Notes: generated by a model from the sequence alone, not told the origin. Shown: positions 45,020 to 54,836, counted from the first letter of the stretch. The stretch is 64,000 nt of DNA from Actinomycetaceae bacterium (GCA_028724905.1 JAQYTG010000004.1:62001-126000), one strand, 5' to 3'. Numbers and translations are program-made.

Positions 45020-46288
45020 CTACGTGAGTGGGATGACGCGCACGGCGGGAGAGCTAGCTAGGATCTGTTCCCCCGCCGCCGCCCACTCTTGGGCGAGGGT
45101 GAGGCGGATGTCGGCCAGCGATTCGGAGCGCTTGTGGACTCCGGCCACCAGCGAGAGTATTACCCCCGCAGTTGAGGCACACAGCGCCACTGGATCTACT
45201 TTGGAACTCAGCACATCAAACCAGTAGGAGCAGAGCGTCTCGGCGTGCGGATAGCGCGTCGGGGCGAGGCTAGGCAGCACCGATAGATGCCCGAGCAGAC
45301 ACCCCCAATCGTGCACGCGGCGCCCAGGCCCGAGGGAATCCAAATCGAGCAAACCCGTGACGACGAGCTCGTCGGGATTGACCAACACGTTGGCTTCGTA
45401 GAAATCCCCGTGCGTAGGTAGCATCTGGCCGAGTTCTGCCTGTGAGAGCAGAGAACGAATAATGCGTGCCACATCTGCTGCCGCCTCCGCTCCGCGTGGG
45501 TAGGCCACAGCAGCAGCGTGTGCATAGTGTTCGCATTTATCTACCCAGGCCGGTTTTCGTGGAAAGAGCATGGCCGTTCGCGGAATGCTATCGAGAGTGC
45601 GCTCGATAGCGCCGAGCATAGATCGCGCTTCAGGCAGCTGATTTGGCGTGAATTGGGCGTAAAAACGCGAGAGCGGCACCCCGCTCGCGGCGTGGGTAAG
45701 AATCAGTCCGCGGGCGCTGAGCACCTCCCCATCGGCGTCACGCAGCAATGAAAAACTCGGTATGGTGGAGCTTTCTATGGTGCGGATTCGCTGCATGAGG
45801 TCGTGCTGAGTACTTGGGCGTACCACTTTGGCATAGAGATCTTCTCCATGCTCAGGCTCGATGCGCAGTACGGCTCTGCGGGTGGGGCGGTAAGAGAGCA
45901 ATTCAATATTCACGTCGGCGCCGAGAAAAGCGCCAAGCTGAACGGAGTCTGAGGCGAGTTCGAGAGCGGGGAGTTCCGGATCGAACGGATATTCCCACAG
46001 GTGTACACGGGTGTCGTCAAATGTGAGCGTGAGGCCACCGCTAGCTGCCAGTGCTGCTTCATCCACGCGGGCGGTAGAAGCCAACATATACAGATCGCTA
46101 TGATCAGAGAGAATCACGGAGTACCCCACCGAAACGCCAGCTCCTGGGCGGTGGTGACGCTGATGCACTCGCCAGGAGAGCACCCGAGCGCGATTGTTGA
46201 GCGCCAGCCGGAGCATCTCCCCTGCCTGCGGACTCGTGAGCAAAGCCAGGTCGGCCTTTTCTCTCGCTGCGCGCTGCGCTAAACTCAT
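45020..46288 (-). CDS. APH/choline-kinase-type phosphotransferase
   Basis: A 422-residue protein with a kinase fold of the aminoglycoside phosphotransferase family. The catalytic loop is LPTHGDFYEANVLVN (HGDxxxxN) and the metal-binding acid is in VTGLLDLDSLGPGRRVHDWG. The N-terminal ATP lobe includes RAVLRIEPEHGEDLYAKVVR. Such enzymes phosphorylate small alcohols or sugars; an aminoglycoside role should not be assumed from sequence alone. ATG 46288 is chosen, with AAGAAG upstream; the ORF begins 11 codons earlier. It runs opposite to aspC and secE. Confidence 0.75.
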   Translation of the reverse strand: MSLAQRAAREKADLALLTSPQAGEMLRLALNNRARVLSWRVHQRHHRPGAGVSVGYSVILSDHSDLYMLASTARVDEAALAASGGLTLTFDDTRVHLWEYPFDPELPALELASDSVQLGAFLGADVNIELLSYRPTRRAVLRIEPEHGEDLYAKVVRPSTQHDLMQRIRTIESSTIPSFSLLRDADGEVLSARGLILTHAASGVPLSRFYAQFTPNQLPEARSMLGAIERTLDSIPRTAMLFPRKPAWVDKCEHYAHAAAVAYPRGAEAAADVARIIRSLLSQAELGQMLPTHGDFYEANVLVNPDELVVTGLLDLDSLGPGRRVHDWGCLLGHLSVLPSLAPTRYPHAETLCSYWFDVLSSKVDPVALCASTAGVILSLVAGVHKRSESLADIRLTLAQEWAAAGEQILASSPAVRVIPLT

Positions 46289-46507
46289 GCTTCTTTTATA
46301 CCATCGTTGTGCTGCCAGCATATTTCTGAGCGTGCACTAGCCCGCGATGGGGCCAATAGTCAGTGAAAAATATAGTCAGTGAGAAATAGCGCACGCTTCA
46401 TGTGCGGGCTTGCCCCTGGCTACTTCTGGCTATTAAACTGGCACGAGTGTGGCGGCGTGAGCTTGCTCGCATCATGCCAGCGGTATGTCGTAGGCTCGTC
46501 ATGTCAT

Positions 46508-46580
46508 AGGGTAGTGGCGCAATTGGTAGCGCACCGGTCTCCAAAACCGGCGGTTGTGGGTTCGAGTCCCTCCTGCCCTG
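46508..46580 (+). tRNA. tRNA-Trp (CCA)
   Basis: Acceptor AGGGTAG with CTGCCCT (one wobble), D arm GGCGCAATTGGTAGCGC, anticodon loop TCTCCAAAA with CCA, and T arm GTGGGTTCGAGTCCC. It directly precedes secE, the usual actinobacterial arrangement. Confidence 0.95.
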
Positions 46581-46719
46581 CTGAAACGCCCTGCGGGGCG
46601 TTTATCTTTCTGTGCGGCGCAGGGTGTGCGTCGCATGGCAGTGCTCAGCAGTGCTCAACGGGCGCTGCACGGCACAAGTAGACGGCACAAGTGATGTGGC
46701 AAGCACGAAAGGAATCGCA

Positions 46720-46965
46720 GTGAATGAAGTAGCTCGCGCACGCGGTGCGAAAGGTGCTGACGGCGCAGAAAAGCAGAGCATCTTTGCTCGGCTTGTCACG
46801 TTTTTTCGGCAAGTGATCGCAGAATTTCGTAAGGTGCAGCGCCCCACCCGCTCGGAGCTGTGGAGTATGTTTCTCACGGTGATTGCTTTTCTGCTTATCG
46901 TCATGGCTTTTGTGTTTGTACTCGATACTGCGTTTACCAAATCGGTGTTTTGGATTTTTGGCTAG
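46720..46965 (+). CDS. secE: Preprotein translocase subunit SecE
   Basis: An 81-residue single-helix subunit of the SecYEG channel. The amphipathic helix FFRQVIAEFRKVQRPTRSEL is followed by the membrane helix LTVIAFLLIVMAFVFVLDTA. The GTG at 46720 has AAAGGA seven bases upstream and gives the usual length; the longer track frame reaches back toward the tRNA and is not supported. It is followed by nusG at 55 bp. Confidence 0.92.
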   Translation: MNEVARARGAKGADGAEKQSIFARLVTFFRQVIAEFRKVQRPTRSELWSMFLTVIAFLLIVMAFVFVLDTAFTKSVFWIFG

Positions 46966-47020
46966 CGTCGTCACTGCTCATAGGTGAGGCCATAGCAGGT
47001 GAATGGGTGAAGGAAGAGAC

Positions 47021-47842
47021 ATGGCAAACGAAGATGATGTGCTGAAAGATGACGAGCAAGCCGTAGCACTGGTGCCGGATGCTGTAGGCGACGAGGCTGC
47101 GGATGCACCAGCGGTGGCCGAGGTGGCAGATAGCGAAGCTAGTAATGCAGCTGACGCCGGTGACGCACAGGCAGCTGAAACTTCAACAGTTGAAACACCT
47201 GAAGCGCCTGAAACTGAAAACTCAGCATCTGAAACTGCGCAGATGGTGCGCAAAAAGATCAAAGGTTTACCTGGGCGCTGGTACGTCTTGCACACCTATG
47301 CTGGCTATGAAAAGCGCGTGAAGCAGGATCTGGAGATCCGTCTGCATTCCATGAACATGGAGGATTACATTTTCCAAGTGGAAGTGCCGATGGAGGAAGT
47401 GATTGAAGTCCGCAAGGGGCAAAATAAGCTCGTTTCGCGGGTGCGGATGCCTGGCTACGCGTTGATTCGTATGGATATGACGAACGACTCGTGGCGAGTG
47501 GTGCAAGAGACGAATGGCGTCACGGGTTTTGTGGGCAATGGGCGCAATCCGGTGGCTCTCTCAGAAGATGAAGTGGTCGATATGCTCACGCCAGTGGTGG
47601 AGCAGCAGGTTGCCCACGAGGCTGTGGCGGCTGGTAAACCAGTGCCTGGCGGTGGGCCGGTGCTCGTCACCCAGTATGAGGTGGGAGAGACGGTGACCCT
47701 CACGACTGAGCCGTGGATAGGTATGCCAGCTACCATTTCACAGATAGATCCGGTCAATCAGCGACTCACTGTGCTGATGACGCTCGTGGGGCAAGAAACC
47801 CCAGTAGAACTTTCGTTTAGTCAAGTGCAGAAGATGGACTGA
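47021..47842 (+). CDS. nusG: Transcription termination/antitermination protein NusG
   Basis: A 273-residue protein. The first 80 residues are an acidic Ala/Glu/Asp-rich extension (VEADxx-like, e.g. VETPEAPETENSASETAQ), common in actinobacterial NusG. The NGN domain begins RWYVLHTYAGYEKRVKQDLE and includes LVSRVRMPGYALIRMDMTND and the VTGFVGNG core. The KOW domain at the C-terminus has VGETVTLTTEPWIGMPATIS. It binds RNA polymerase, and its KOW domain binds Rho or S10. ATG 47021 with GGAAGAG is preferred to the GTG at 47003. Confidence 0.94.
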   Translation: MANEDDVLKDDEQAVALVPDAVGDEAADAPAVAEVADSEASNAADAGDAQAAETSTVETPEAPETENSASETAQMVRKKIKGLPGRWYVLHTYAGYEKRVKQDLEIRLHSMNMEDYIFQVEVPMEEVIEVRKGQNKLVSRVRMPGYALIRMDMTNDSWRVVQETNGVTGFVGNGRNPVALSEDEVVDMLTPVVEQQVAHEAVAAGKPVPGGGPVLVTQYEVGETVTLTTEPWIGMPATISQIDPVNQRLTVLMTLVGQETPVELSFSQVQKMD

Positions 47843-47918
47843 TCCTAGCTGCACGGCACTCAACGAATCGCGCTGCTATTGCCATGCAGCGTAACAAACA
47901 AGAAAAGGAACAATATAG

Positions 47919-48353
47919 ATGGCACCGAAGAAAAAGGTTGTTGGCCTGATTAAACTCCAGATTCAGGCTGGCGCTGCCACTCCTGCTCCGCCAGTTGGCC
48001 CAGCTCTTGGCCAGCACGGCGTGAACATTGTGGAATTCACGCAGGCATACAACAAAGCTACGGAATCCATGCGTGGCAATATCGTGCCGGTGGAAATCAC
48101 CGTGTACGAAGACCGCTCGTTTACGTTCGAGCTGAAGACGCCGCCGGCAGCGGAACTTTTGAAGAAAGCTGCTGGAGTGAACAAGGGTTCTGGCACGCCA
48201 AACACCGTCAAAGTGGGGCACGTGACGGCCGATCAGCTGCGCGACATTGCGCGCACGAAGCAGCCTGATCTCAATGCGAACGATATCGACAACGCCGCTC
48301 GCATCATTGCTGGCACTGCTCGTTCGATGGGCTTGACCACCGACGAGATCTGA
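47919..48353 (+). CDS. rplK: 50S ribosomal protein L11
   Basis: A 144-residue protein that forms the GTPase-associated centre with 23S rRNA. The proline-rich switch [20 protein letters not shown] and the C-terminal RNA-binding part [14 protein letters not shown] ... [10 protein letters not shown] are intact. AAAAGGA precedes the ATG. It is co-transcribed with rplA. Confidence 0.97.
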   Translation: MAPKKKVVGLIKLQIQAGAATPAPPVGPALGQHGVNIVEFTQAYNKATESMRGNIVPVEITVYEDRSFTFELKTPPAAELLKKAAGVNKGSGTPNTVKVGHVTADQLRDIARTKQPDLNANDIDNAARIIAGTARSMGLTTDEI

Positions 48354-48470
48354 TCTGGCACAAGATAAGAATCCCGCAAGGGAGCAGGCACGAAACCATC
48401 AGGAATCGTGCTGTGGTTGGGCCCAGAGCTGGCTCGCACAACCACAACTGCTAAAAAGGAGAAAAGCAGA

Positions 48471-49175
48471 ATGGCAAAGCGCTCAAAGAATTACCGTAAA
48501 GCTGCCGAATTGATTCAAAGCGGTGAGTTTTACACCCCAGCCGAGGCAATGGATCTCGCGCTGAAGACGTCTGTGACGAAGTTTGCTTCTACAGTGGAGG
48601 CAGTGTTTCGTCTGGGCGTAGATCCCCGTAAGGCAGATCAGATGGTGCGCGGCACCGTTTCGCTGCCAAATGGCACTGGCAAGACGGCGCGAGTGATCGT
48701 GTTCGCTGTGGGGCCGAAAGCACAAGAGGCGCTTGACGCCGGTGCTGACGAAGTGGGCGGCGATGAACTCATCGCCAAAGTTGCTGACGGCTGGACTGAC
48801 TTCGATGCCGCCGTGGCAACCCCTGACATGATGGGCAAAGTCGGTCGCCTCGGCCGCGTGCTCGGCCCGCGTGGCTTGATGCCTAACCCCAAGACCGGCA
48901 CAGTGACGATGGATACCGCGAAAGCCGTGACGGACATCAAGGGCGGCCGTATCGAGTTCCGTGTAGACAAGCACGGAAACTTGCCGTTTATTGTGGGCAA
49001 CACCAGCTTCACAGCGCAGCAGCTCGAAGAGAATTTTAAAGCTGCCGCGGAAGAGATTATCCGTTTGAAGCCGGCTGCTGCTAAAGGCCGCTACGTATTG
49101 AAAGCCACTGTGAGTACCACTATGGGGCCAGGCATCCCGCTTGATACCTCGAAGCTCACAGATCAGAAGAAGTGA
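48471..49175 (+). CDS. rplA: 50S ribosomal protein L1
   Basis: A 234-residue protein of the L1 stalk and, in many bacteria, repressor of the L11-L1 mRNA. It starts [20 protein letters not shown]; the conserved block [20 protein letters not shown] and [12 protein letters not shown] are present. ATG 48471 has AAGGAG upstream. The 117-bp gap after rplK contains no obvious hairpin of L1-binding type that I could define. Confidence 0.97.
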   Translation: MAKRSKNYRKAAELIQSGEFYTPAEAMDLALKTSVTKFASTVEAVFRLGVDPRKADQMVRGTVSLPNGTGKTARVIVFAVGPKAQEALDAGADEVGGDELIAKVADGWTDFDAAVATPDMMGKVGRLGRVLGPRGLMPNPKTGTVTMDTAKAVTDIKGGRIEFRVDKHGNLPFIVGNTSFTAQQLEENFKAAAEEIIRLKPAAAKGRYVLKATVSTTMGPGIPLDTSKLTDQKK

Positions 49176-49284
49176 CGGCGCAGCCACAGCAGATACTGTG
49201 GCTGTAGGTAAGTACTAGTGGCTGCCGATTAGCTATTGCTAGCCAGCAGTGAGCCTACTAGTACAGATGCCGAGAACTACATCA

Positions 49285-49322
49285 CGAAAGTGCACACGGG
49301 TTTGCCCTCGTGTGCACTTTCG
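49285..49322. terminator. Strong inverted repeat between rplA and rplJ
   Basis: CGAAAGTGCACACG and CGTGTGCACTTTCG form a perfect 14-base stem with a 10-base loop. T-rich bases lie within the distal arm. It probably ends the L11-L1 transcript. Confidence 0.8.
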
Positions 49323-49451
49323 CATTAGCCTATTAATGCCCAAGACCGCAGGTCTGCCCGTTGCCAACGGGGTGAAATTCGGAGATCCGAAGCCAGCGTA
49401 GGTATGTGAGAAGATAGTGAACGCCACGCGCGTAAGCTATCTCCTTGGTTT

Positions 49452-49480
49452 GCCTTGCGCTGTGTGCGTGAGGCTTTTTT
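49452..49480 (+). promoter_or_regulatory. Terminator-like attenuator hairpin in the rplJ leader
   Basis: GCCTTGCGC-TGTGT-GCGTGAGGC forms a 9-base stem with two wobbles and is followed by six T. It lies 80 bases before rplJ. This matches a rho-independent attenuator inside an L10 leader, where L10(L12)4 binding to the RNA could control read-through. Confidence 0.7.
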
Positions 49481-49559
49481 GTTGCTTGTGCAGCAGATAT
49501 ACGTCGAACGTGGAGGCTCTGAAAACGGAATCTGCGGCGGATATTCGGAAGGAGGCCTC

Positions 49560-50081
49560 ATGGCAAAGGCCGATAAGTCTGCAGCGATCGAGCAGCTCAC
49601 GGAGAAATTCCGCAGCTCTTCGGCCGTGCTAGTCACTGAATACCGCGGTCTCACCGTGGCTCAGCTGAAAACGCTGCGCCGCTCTCTCGGTGAAGATGGC
49701 ACGTATACGGTGGCTAAGAACACCCTCGCGCGCATTGCAGCCCACAATGTTGGCATTGATTTTCTCGATGCCGATCTGAAAGGGCCTACGGCGCTGGTGT
49801 TCGTCAGCGGTGATGTTGCTTCCGCAGCTAAGGCACTCAAGGCATTCAACAAAGAGAACGAAGCTCTCGTCGTGAAAGCTGGAGCTCTTGAGGGAAGCTA
49901 CCTTGATGCTGAAGGCGTGAAGAAACTCGCTGATCTCGAATCGCGTGAAGTGCTTCTGGCCAAGACTGCCGGAGTGCTCAAAGCATCGCTGTACAAAGCT
50001 GCATACGTGTTTACGGCACCCGCCGTCAAAGCTGTGCGCACTATCGACGCCCTGCGCGAGAAGCAGGAAACCGCTGCCTGA
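49560..50081 (+). CDS. rplJ: 50S ribosomal protein L10
   Basis: A 173-residue protein, base of the L7/L12 stalk. It starts MAKADKSAAIEQLTEKFRSS, followed by VLVTEYRGLTVAQLKTLRRS and VAKNTLARIAA; the C-terminal helix that holds L12 dimers is at AVKAVRTIDALREKQE. AAGGAGG lies 4 bases before ATG 49560, while the upstream ORF start is unsupported. It is preceded by an attenuator-like hairpin and followed by rplL. Confidence 0.96.
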   Translation: MAKADKSAAIEQLTEKFRSSSAVLVTEYRGLTVAQLKTLRRSLGEDGTYTVAKNTLARIAAHNVGIDFLDADLKGPTALVFVSGDVASAAKALKAFNKENEALVVKAGALEGSYLDAEGVKKLADLESREVLLAKTAGVLKASLYKAAYVFTAPAVKAVRTIDALREKQETAA

Positions 50082-50171
50082 GAATCCTCGGTGCACCCGC
50101 ACCGCCAGGCATAGGTACAAACAAAAATCACATATTAACCGCCTCGCGTAGGCAATGGAAGGACGGTCATC

Positions 50172-50558
50172 ATGGCCAAGCTCACCACCGAAGAGCTCAT
50201 CGCAGCTTTCAAGGAACTCACCCTTGTAGAGCTCAATGATTTCGTGAAAGCATTTGAGGAAGAATTCGACGTCGAAGCTGCCGCTCCTGTAGCTGCCGTG
50301 GCTGCTGCTCCAGCTGCTGGTGCCGATGCTCCAGCTGAGGAAGAGAAAGATTCTTGGGACGTCATCATTGAAGCTGCTGGCGATGCCAAGATCAAGGTCA
50401 TCAAAGAGGTGCGCGTGCTCACCCCGCTCGGCCTGAAAGAAGCGAAGGATCTCGTGGATTCCGCTCCTAAGGCTGTGCTTGAAGGCGTGAATAAGGAAAC
50501 CGCTGAGAAGGCTAAGGAACAGCTCGAGGCCGCTGGCGCTACCGTCACCCTCAAGTGA
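50172..50558 (+). CDS. rplL: 50S ribosomal protein L7/L12
   Basis: A 128-residue stalk protein recruiting translational GTPases. N-terminal dimer helices ([20 protein letters not shown]), an Ala/Pro hinge ([20 protein letters not shown]) and the C-terminal domain with [20 protein letters not shown] are standard. A perfect terminator stem lies about 320 bp downstream; the gap between is repeat-like (TGTGGCACT words) without a gene. Confidence 0.97.
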   Translation: MAKLTTEELIAAFKELTLVELNDFVKAFEEEFDVEAAAPVAAVAAAPAAGADAPAEEEKDSWDVIIEAAGDAKIKVIKEVRVLTPLGLKEAKDLVDSAPKAVLEGVNKETAEKAKEQLEAAGATVTLK

Positions 50559-50877
50559 GTGACGCCGCTGAGTGTCTCTAATGTGTGAGTCGCTCACTCA
50601 TGCTGTACTCGCGCTGTACTCGCGCTTGTAGTTGAGCTGCGGTATCTCGCAGCGGTACATCGTAGAGCGCAGCACTTAGCGGTGTGGCACTGTGCCCTGG
50701 CACCGGTGCAGGGTGATCACGTCCGAAGCGATAGCGCACGTGACGACGGATCTACCACTGCATTAGCTGCCGCACAGAGCCGTACAGCGGTGTGGCACTT
50801 GACAGCGATGCAGCGCGTATAGGGACGAGCGGTATATAGATTGCAGTATAGGGGCTAGCTCCTATACAAAATTGATA

Positions 50878-50921
50878 AACGTGTGGGGTGTCAATCCATT
50901 GCGATTGGCACCCCACACGTT
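50878..50921. terminator. 19-bp stem terminator between rplL and the sugar importer
   Basis: AACGTGTGGGGTGTCAATC and GATTGGCACCCCACACGTT pair with one wobble around a 6-base loop. It lies between convergent genes, 32 bases from the permease stop, and may act on both strands, most clearly for the importer operon. Confidence 0.85.
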
Positions 50922-50952
50922 GCTATGAGATCCTCGAATTTATTGCTGGGCA

Positions 50953-51915
50953 TTAGCCTTTCACTGAGCCAGACATCAGACCTGAGACGAAGTATTTTCC
51001 GAGGAAAATGTAGACGATCAACGTGGGCGCTGAAGCGATGAGTGCTCCGGCCATAGACCCGCCGTAGTCAGCCATGATTGAGCCGTGAGCTAGTTCGTTC
51101 AGTGCCAATGTCACGGGGCCATTTTGCGATGAGCCACCGAAGAACAGCGCGAAAAGGAAGTCGTTCCAGGCCTGCGTGAACTGCCAGATAATCACCACCA
51201 CGAACGACGTGACCGAGAGCGGAAGTACCACAGAACGATACGTACGAATCATTCCGGCGCCGTCCACTTTCGCAGCTTCGATCAGTTCGTTTGGTACGGA
51301 CTCGTAGTAATTGCGGAAAATGAGGGTGCAGATGGGGATGCCGTAGACCACGTGCATCACGATCAGAGCGGGGATGCCGAAAGGTGAGACACCGAGCGCA
51401 CTTCCGGCGCCGACGATGATCTTCATCAACGGGATCATCACGGCCTGATAGGGGATAAACATCCCGAAGAGAATCAGAGTGAAGATGATATTAGCCCCAG
51501 GGAAACGCCAGCGGGAGAGCACAAAGCCGTTCATCGAGCCCAGGATGGCGGAGATGATGGACGATGGAATGACCAGCATCAGCGAGCGAACCAACCCACC
51601 TTTGAGGGCTTCCCAGGCATTGACCCAGTTGGTTGGATCCCAGGTCTCTGGAAGTGCCCACGCCGTCGTTGGGCTTGCCTCTGCCCCATTTTTGAACGAC
51701 GTAATAATGAGTACATACACCGGAATCAGCACCAGGCATAGCACCATAAGCATCAGGAAATAACGCACAGCAGTCCAGCCGATTGACTGCGAACCAACTG
51801 AGCGATCAGCACCTGCTTTTTTGGCTTCCCGCTTGAGCTGGCGAGCGCGAGCCTTATCTACCTGTGTTGCCCCCGCTTCTGCGGCTGTCGTCGTCATTGA
51901 AGCTGTTGCGCTCAT
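50953..51915 (-). CDS. Sugar ABC importer permease, MalG type
   Basis: A 320-residue membrane permease. A 45-residue basic cytoplasmic N-terminus (ARARQLKREAKKAGADRS) precedes six helices. The EAA motif that contacts the ATPase is ELIEAAKVDGAGMIRTYRSV with VLPL. It pairs with the MalF-type permease, whose stop it overlaps by four bases. The substrate is unknown. No ATP-binding subunit is in the cluster, so a shared MsiK-type ATPase elsewhere would be needed. Confidence 0.88.
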   Translation of the reverse strand: MSATASMTTTAAEAGATQVDKARARQLKREAKKAGADRSVGSQSIGWTAVRYFLMLMVLCLVLIPVYVLIITSFKNGAEASPTTAWALPETWDPTNWVNAWEALKGGLVRSLMLVIPSSIISAILGSMNGFVLSRWRFPGANIIFTLILFGMFIPYQAVMIPLMKIIVGAGSALGVSPFGIPALIVMHVVYGIPICTLIFRNYYESVPNELIEAAKVDGAGMIRTYRSVVLPLSVTSFVVVIIWQFTQAWNDFLFALFFGGSSQNGPVTLALNELAHGSIMADYGGSMAGALIASAPTLIVYIFLGKYFVSGLMSGSVKG

Positions 51916-52991
51916 CGGTTCCTCGATTCTTTCGCGTCGTGAATGAGATAGGGGATCACCAGTATGGCCACAATCACGAGCAGCACTGTGCCGATAGCGG
52001 CAGCCTTGGAGTAATCACTCACAGTCATAGCGTTGTACATATCAATGGCTGGCACTTTCGTCTGATACCAGGTTTGAGATGTGATCGCCATAATCAGATC
52101 GAAGCTCTTGAGCGACATATGGCCAATAATGATCACTGCTGAGAGTGCTACGGGAGCTAGCTGCGGGAAAATCACCATCCGATACATTTGCCAGCCACTC
52201 GCCCCATCCATGCGTGCCGCTTCGCGTAGCTCCTCTGGAATACCGCGGAAGCCGGCCAAGAAGAGCGCCATAATATAGCCCGATAGCTGCCAGATAGCGG
52301 GCACGGCAATAGCGAGGATGCCCCATTTCTGCCCGCTAATCCAGGCATTTTCAAGGAAGCCAAGATGCAGCATATCGAACAGCCTGTTTAAGCCAGTGGC
52401 TTGTTCTCCGGTGCCAGAATTGAGCAGCCAGCGCCACACCACGCCGGAGGCAATGAACGAGACGGCCATTGGGAACATATATATCGAACGGAAGAAACCA
52501 TCGCCTTTGACGGGTTTTTCCATGAGCCAGGCGAGCAGGAAGCCGATCACTAAAGTGCCGACCAAAAAAACGACGGTGAAAATAATCAAGTTGCGCAGTG
52601 ACCACAGGAAATCAGGGTCTGAGAAGAGCACTTTGAAATTTTCAAAGCCGACGAAGTGTACTGGCTGTACACCATTGACCTGTGCAGGGGTGTGGTTGTC
52701 GAGCAACGAGGTATAGATATTCGTGCCCAACAAGCCATACACAAAGATGGCCACCAAAATAAGGGAGGGCAAGATGAGTAAAACGGGCGGCCCCCACTGT
52801 TTGATACTGCGATGCCCTCGCCGATGCTTCCGCTGATGGGGCTGCTGCGGCGGGCGTTTGCGCGTGGCCTGAACGGTAGCAACCGTTGAATCGGCGGTAG
52901 CAACTGCTGAATCGGATGCAAGCTCGGCTGTCGAGTGTGGCTTCTCAGTCGGCGACGTTGGATGATCTGGTGCTCTCGGTGGTCTATTCAC
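51912..52991 (-). CDS. Sugar ABC importer permease, MalF type
   Basis: A 359-residue permease with a polar N-terminus of about 65 residues, including a Thr/Val repeat (ADSTVATVQATRKRP) and basic RKHRRGHRSIK, then six helices. The EAA loop is ELREAARMDGASGWQMYRMV. A periplasm-facing loop after TM1 (TSLLDNHTPAQVNGVQPVHF) is typical of the family. It is translated after the binding-protein gene across a 250-bp spacer with hairpins. Confidence 0.88.
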   Translation of the reverse strand: MNRPPRAPDHPTSPTEKPHSTAELASDSAVATADSTVATVQATRKRPPQQPHQRKHRRGHRSIKQWGPPVLLILPSLILVAIFVYGLLGTNIYTSLLDNHTPAQVNGVQPVHFVGFENFKVLFSDPDFLWSLRNLIIFTVVFLVGTLVIGFLLAWLMEKPVKGDGFFRSIYMFPMAVSFIASGVVWRWLLNSGTGEQATGLNRLFDMLHLGFLENAWISGQKWGILAIAVPAIWQLSGYIMALFLAGFRGIPEELREAARMDGASGWQMYRMVIFPQLAPVALSAVIIIGHMSLKSFDLIMAITSQTWYQTKVPAIDMYNAMTVSDYSKAAAIGTVLLVIVAILVIPYLIHDAKESRNR

Positions 52992-53084
52992 AATGTGCCT
53001 TCATTCTGCGTGCGAAACATGGAAAATCAGCTGTCTGACATCAGCGTCTGATCTGTGATGGTGTACAGCTGGCGGATGCAGCCT

Positions 53085-53185
53085 GGACTGTGCAGCGTTG
53101 CACAGTCCAACGCTGATGGATCCAGATGGAACGATGCAGATGAAGAGGTGGCGTATGCGCCAGAATGATCGTACGCATACGCCAC
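53085..53185. promoter_or_regulatory. Two hairpins between binding-protein and permease genes
   Basis: GGACTGTGCA-GCGT-TGCACAGTCC (53085-53108) and GTGGCGTATGCG ... CGCATACGCCAC (53148-53185) are perfect stems. On the minus strand they follow the binding-protein stop and could protect or partly terminate that mRNA, giving more binding protein than permease. Confidence 0.7.
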
Positions 53186-53241
53186 ACTTCTCATCTTGCG
53201 TCAGGAAACTACTGACTTTTTACTGACTTTTCGGCTGCCTG

Positions 53242-54537
53242 CTATTTAGCAGCTGCTGCTGCGAATTCTTTCTGCAAGCCAGCAATGTCGATAGATCCGC
53301 CGGTGTACTTGCCCAGCGAAGCGTTCATTGCTTCAGTCACGGTGAGCGGGAGGGCTGCGCCGTGAGCGATCGAAGAGACGATCTTATCGGCCTTGAACGA
53401 CTTCATGGCATCTTGCTGATAGGCAGAGAATTCGCCGATTTCTTCGTCGGTCAGATCAGAACGAGCAGGGATAGAGCCCTTGATCTTGTTGAAGGCAATC
53501 TGGCCTTCTTTCGAGGAAATCGTGCTCAGCCATGCTTTTGCGCCATCAGCGTGCTTGGCGCCCACGGGGAGCGTGAACGAATCTGCGAGGAAGTCAAAGA
53601 CGCCATCGGTGCCTGGCACGGGCCATGCAAAGAAGTCTTCATTGTATTTTTTGCCGGCAGCGTCGAATGCTGGCGGCGTCCAGTCGCCCATCACGGAGTA
53701 GGCTTGCGTGCCATCTCCCTTGATGACGCCAGCCATTGCGGGCTCCCAGTCTTCACCGAAGAACTTCGGATCGGCAAATTTCATCAGCTTGTCGAAGTGA
53801 TCGAAAGCCTTGGTGACGGAGGCATCATCCCACTTAAGTTCGCCAGCCATGAGCTTGTTGTAGTTGTCAGCTCCGAGATCGGCGATGAGGGTGGTCTCCA
53901 GCAGCTCAAGCTGCGTCCAGGCCATGCCGACGGCCAGTGGATATTGCACACCGGCGTCACGCAGTTTCTGCAAATCAGCGAGCCAAGCATCGAGATCGGC
54001 AGGAGCTTTAGATGGGTCGATTCCCGCTTTATCCAAAGCTGCTTTGGATGCCCACACCACGTTGGCGCGGTGGATATTCGATGGGATGGAGTAGATCTTG
54101 CCGTCTACCGTCACGCGGTCTACAAGATCTTTCGGGAAAGCGTCGCGCAGTTTGAACTCGTCGTAGAGAGCCGAGACGTCTTGCAAATATCCAGCGGCGA
54201 TATCGGCTGAAAGTTCAGCGCCTGCGTGAGCCTGATAGCTGTCCGGTGGATTCTTAGCCGCAAGGTCTGCTTGGAGTTTCTGCTTGGCCTGGGAGCCGCC
54301 ACCACCAGAGACAGCTTGATTAACGAATTTAATGCCTGAGTTTTGCTTGGCAAATACTTCTTGGAGGGCGTTGTAGCCGTCTTTCTCAGAGCCTGCAGAC
54401 CACCATGAGACGACGCCCACTTCGGTACTACCGGCGCCACCCCCCCCTGATCCAGAATCGGCCTTATTAGTGCCACCGCACGCAGAGAGTGCAAATGCGA
54501 GTGACGCTGCGGCGATGCCCGCAATAAGTTTGCGCAT
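53242..54537 (-). CDS. Sugar ABC importer binding lipoprotein
   Basis: A 431-residue extracellular solute-binding protein of family 1. The signal peptide ends in the lipobox LAFALSACGG, and a Gly/Ser linker encoded by a C8 run on the plus strand (SGSGGGGAGS) follows. Mature parts include VVSWWSAGSEKDGYNALQEV, DSYQAHAGAELS, YSIPSNIHRANVVWASKAAL and AYSVMGDWTPPAFDAAG. Such proteins bind mono- or oligosaccharides; AHAGAEL and NIHR are typical of glucose/mannose-type binders (GtsA-like). ATG 54537 has AAAGGAG; the track start is 10 codons upstream. Confidence 0.88.
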   Translation of the reverse strand: MRKLIAGIAAASLAFALSACGGTNKADSGSGGGGAGSTEVGVVSWWSAGSEKDGYNALQEVFAKQNSGIKFVNQAVSGGGGSQAKQKLQADLAAKNPPDSYQAHAGAELSADIAAGYLQDVSALYDEFKLRDAFPKDLVDRVTVDGKIYSIPSNIHRANVVWASKAALDKAGIDPSKAPADLDAWLADLQKLRDAGVQYPLAVGMAWTQLELLETTLIADLGADNYNKLMAGELKWDDASVTKAFDHFDKLMKFADPKFFGEDWEPAMAGVIKGDGTQAYSVMGDWTPPAFDAAGKKYNEDFFAWPVPGTDGVFDFLADSFTLPVGAKHADGAKAWLSTISSKEGQIAFNKIKGSIPARSDLTDEEIGEFSAYQQDAMKSFKADKIVSSIAHGAALPLTVTEAMNASLGKYTGGSIDIAGLQKEFAAAAAK

Positions 54538-54836
54538 ACTATGCTCCTTTTTATGTATGTCGCGCACCTACAAGCTCCGTTACTCGTGTGTACGCGCCCA
54601 ATTTCGTGAACGGCTGCCGATCGCGCTAGCTAGCAGACACCTGCTGTGAGCTGGCACGGACGGGCACTGCCGTCACTAACCGCCATCGGTGATGGCATGG
54701 GTCTATTATAAAGCTGACGCGGGTAGCAGGAATTATTCACGAGAATGCAGAGGCAAATGTGTCCAAATCGTTACACTCTGGTGTTCAGGCGTGACGCCAA
54801 AGCGGAGCGAAAGTCCTGCAAGCTGCGTGAGGTCGC

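Noticed and set aside
45020-46288. Aminoglycoside resistance gene
   Set aside because: The HGDxxxxN and DLD motifs only show the APH/choline kinase fold; nothing indicates a drug substrate or a mobile context.
48483-49187. 234-residue minus-strand ORF opposite rplA
   Set aside because: It lies entirely over L1, whose identity is certain; its composition is that of an antisense frame.
49629-50597. 322-residue minus-strand ORF across rplJ and rplL
   Set aside because: It is the shadow of two certain ribosomal protein genes on the plus strand.
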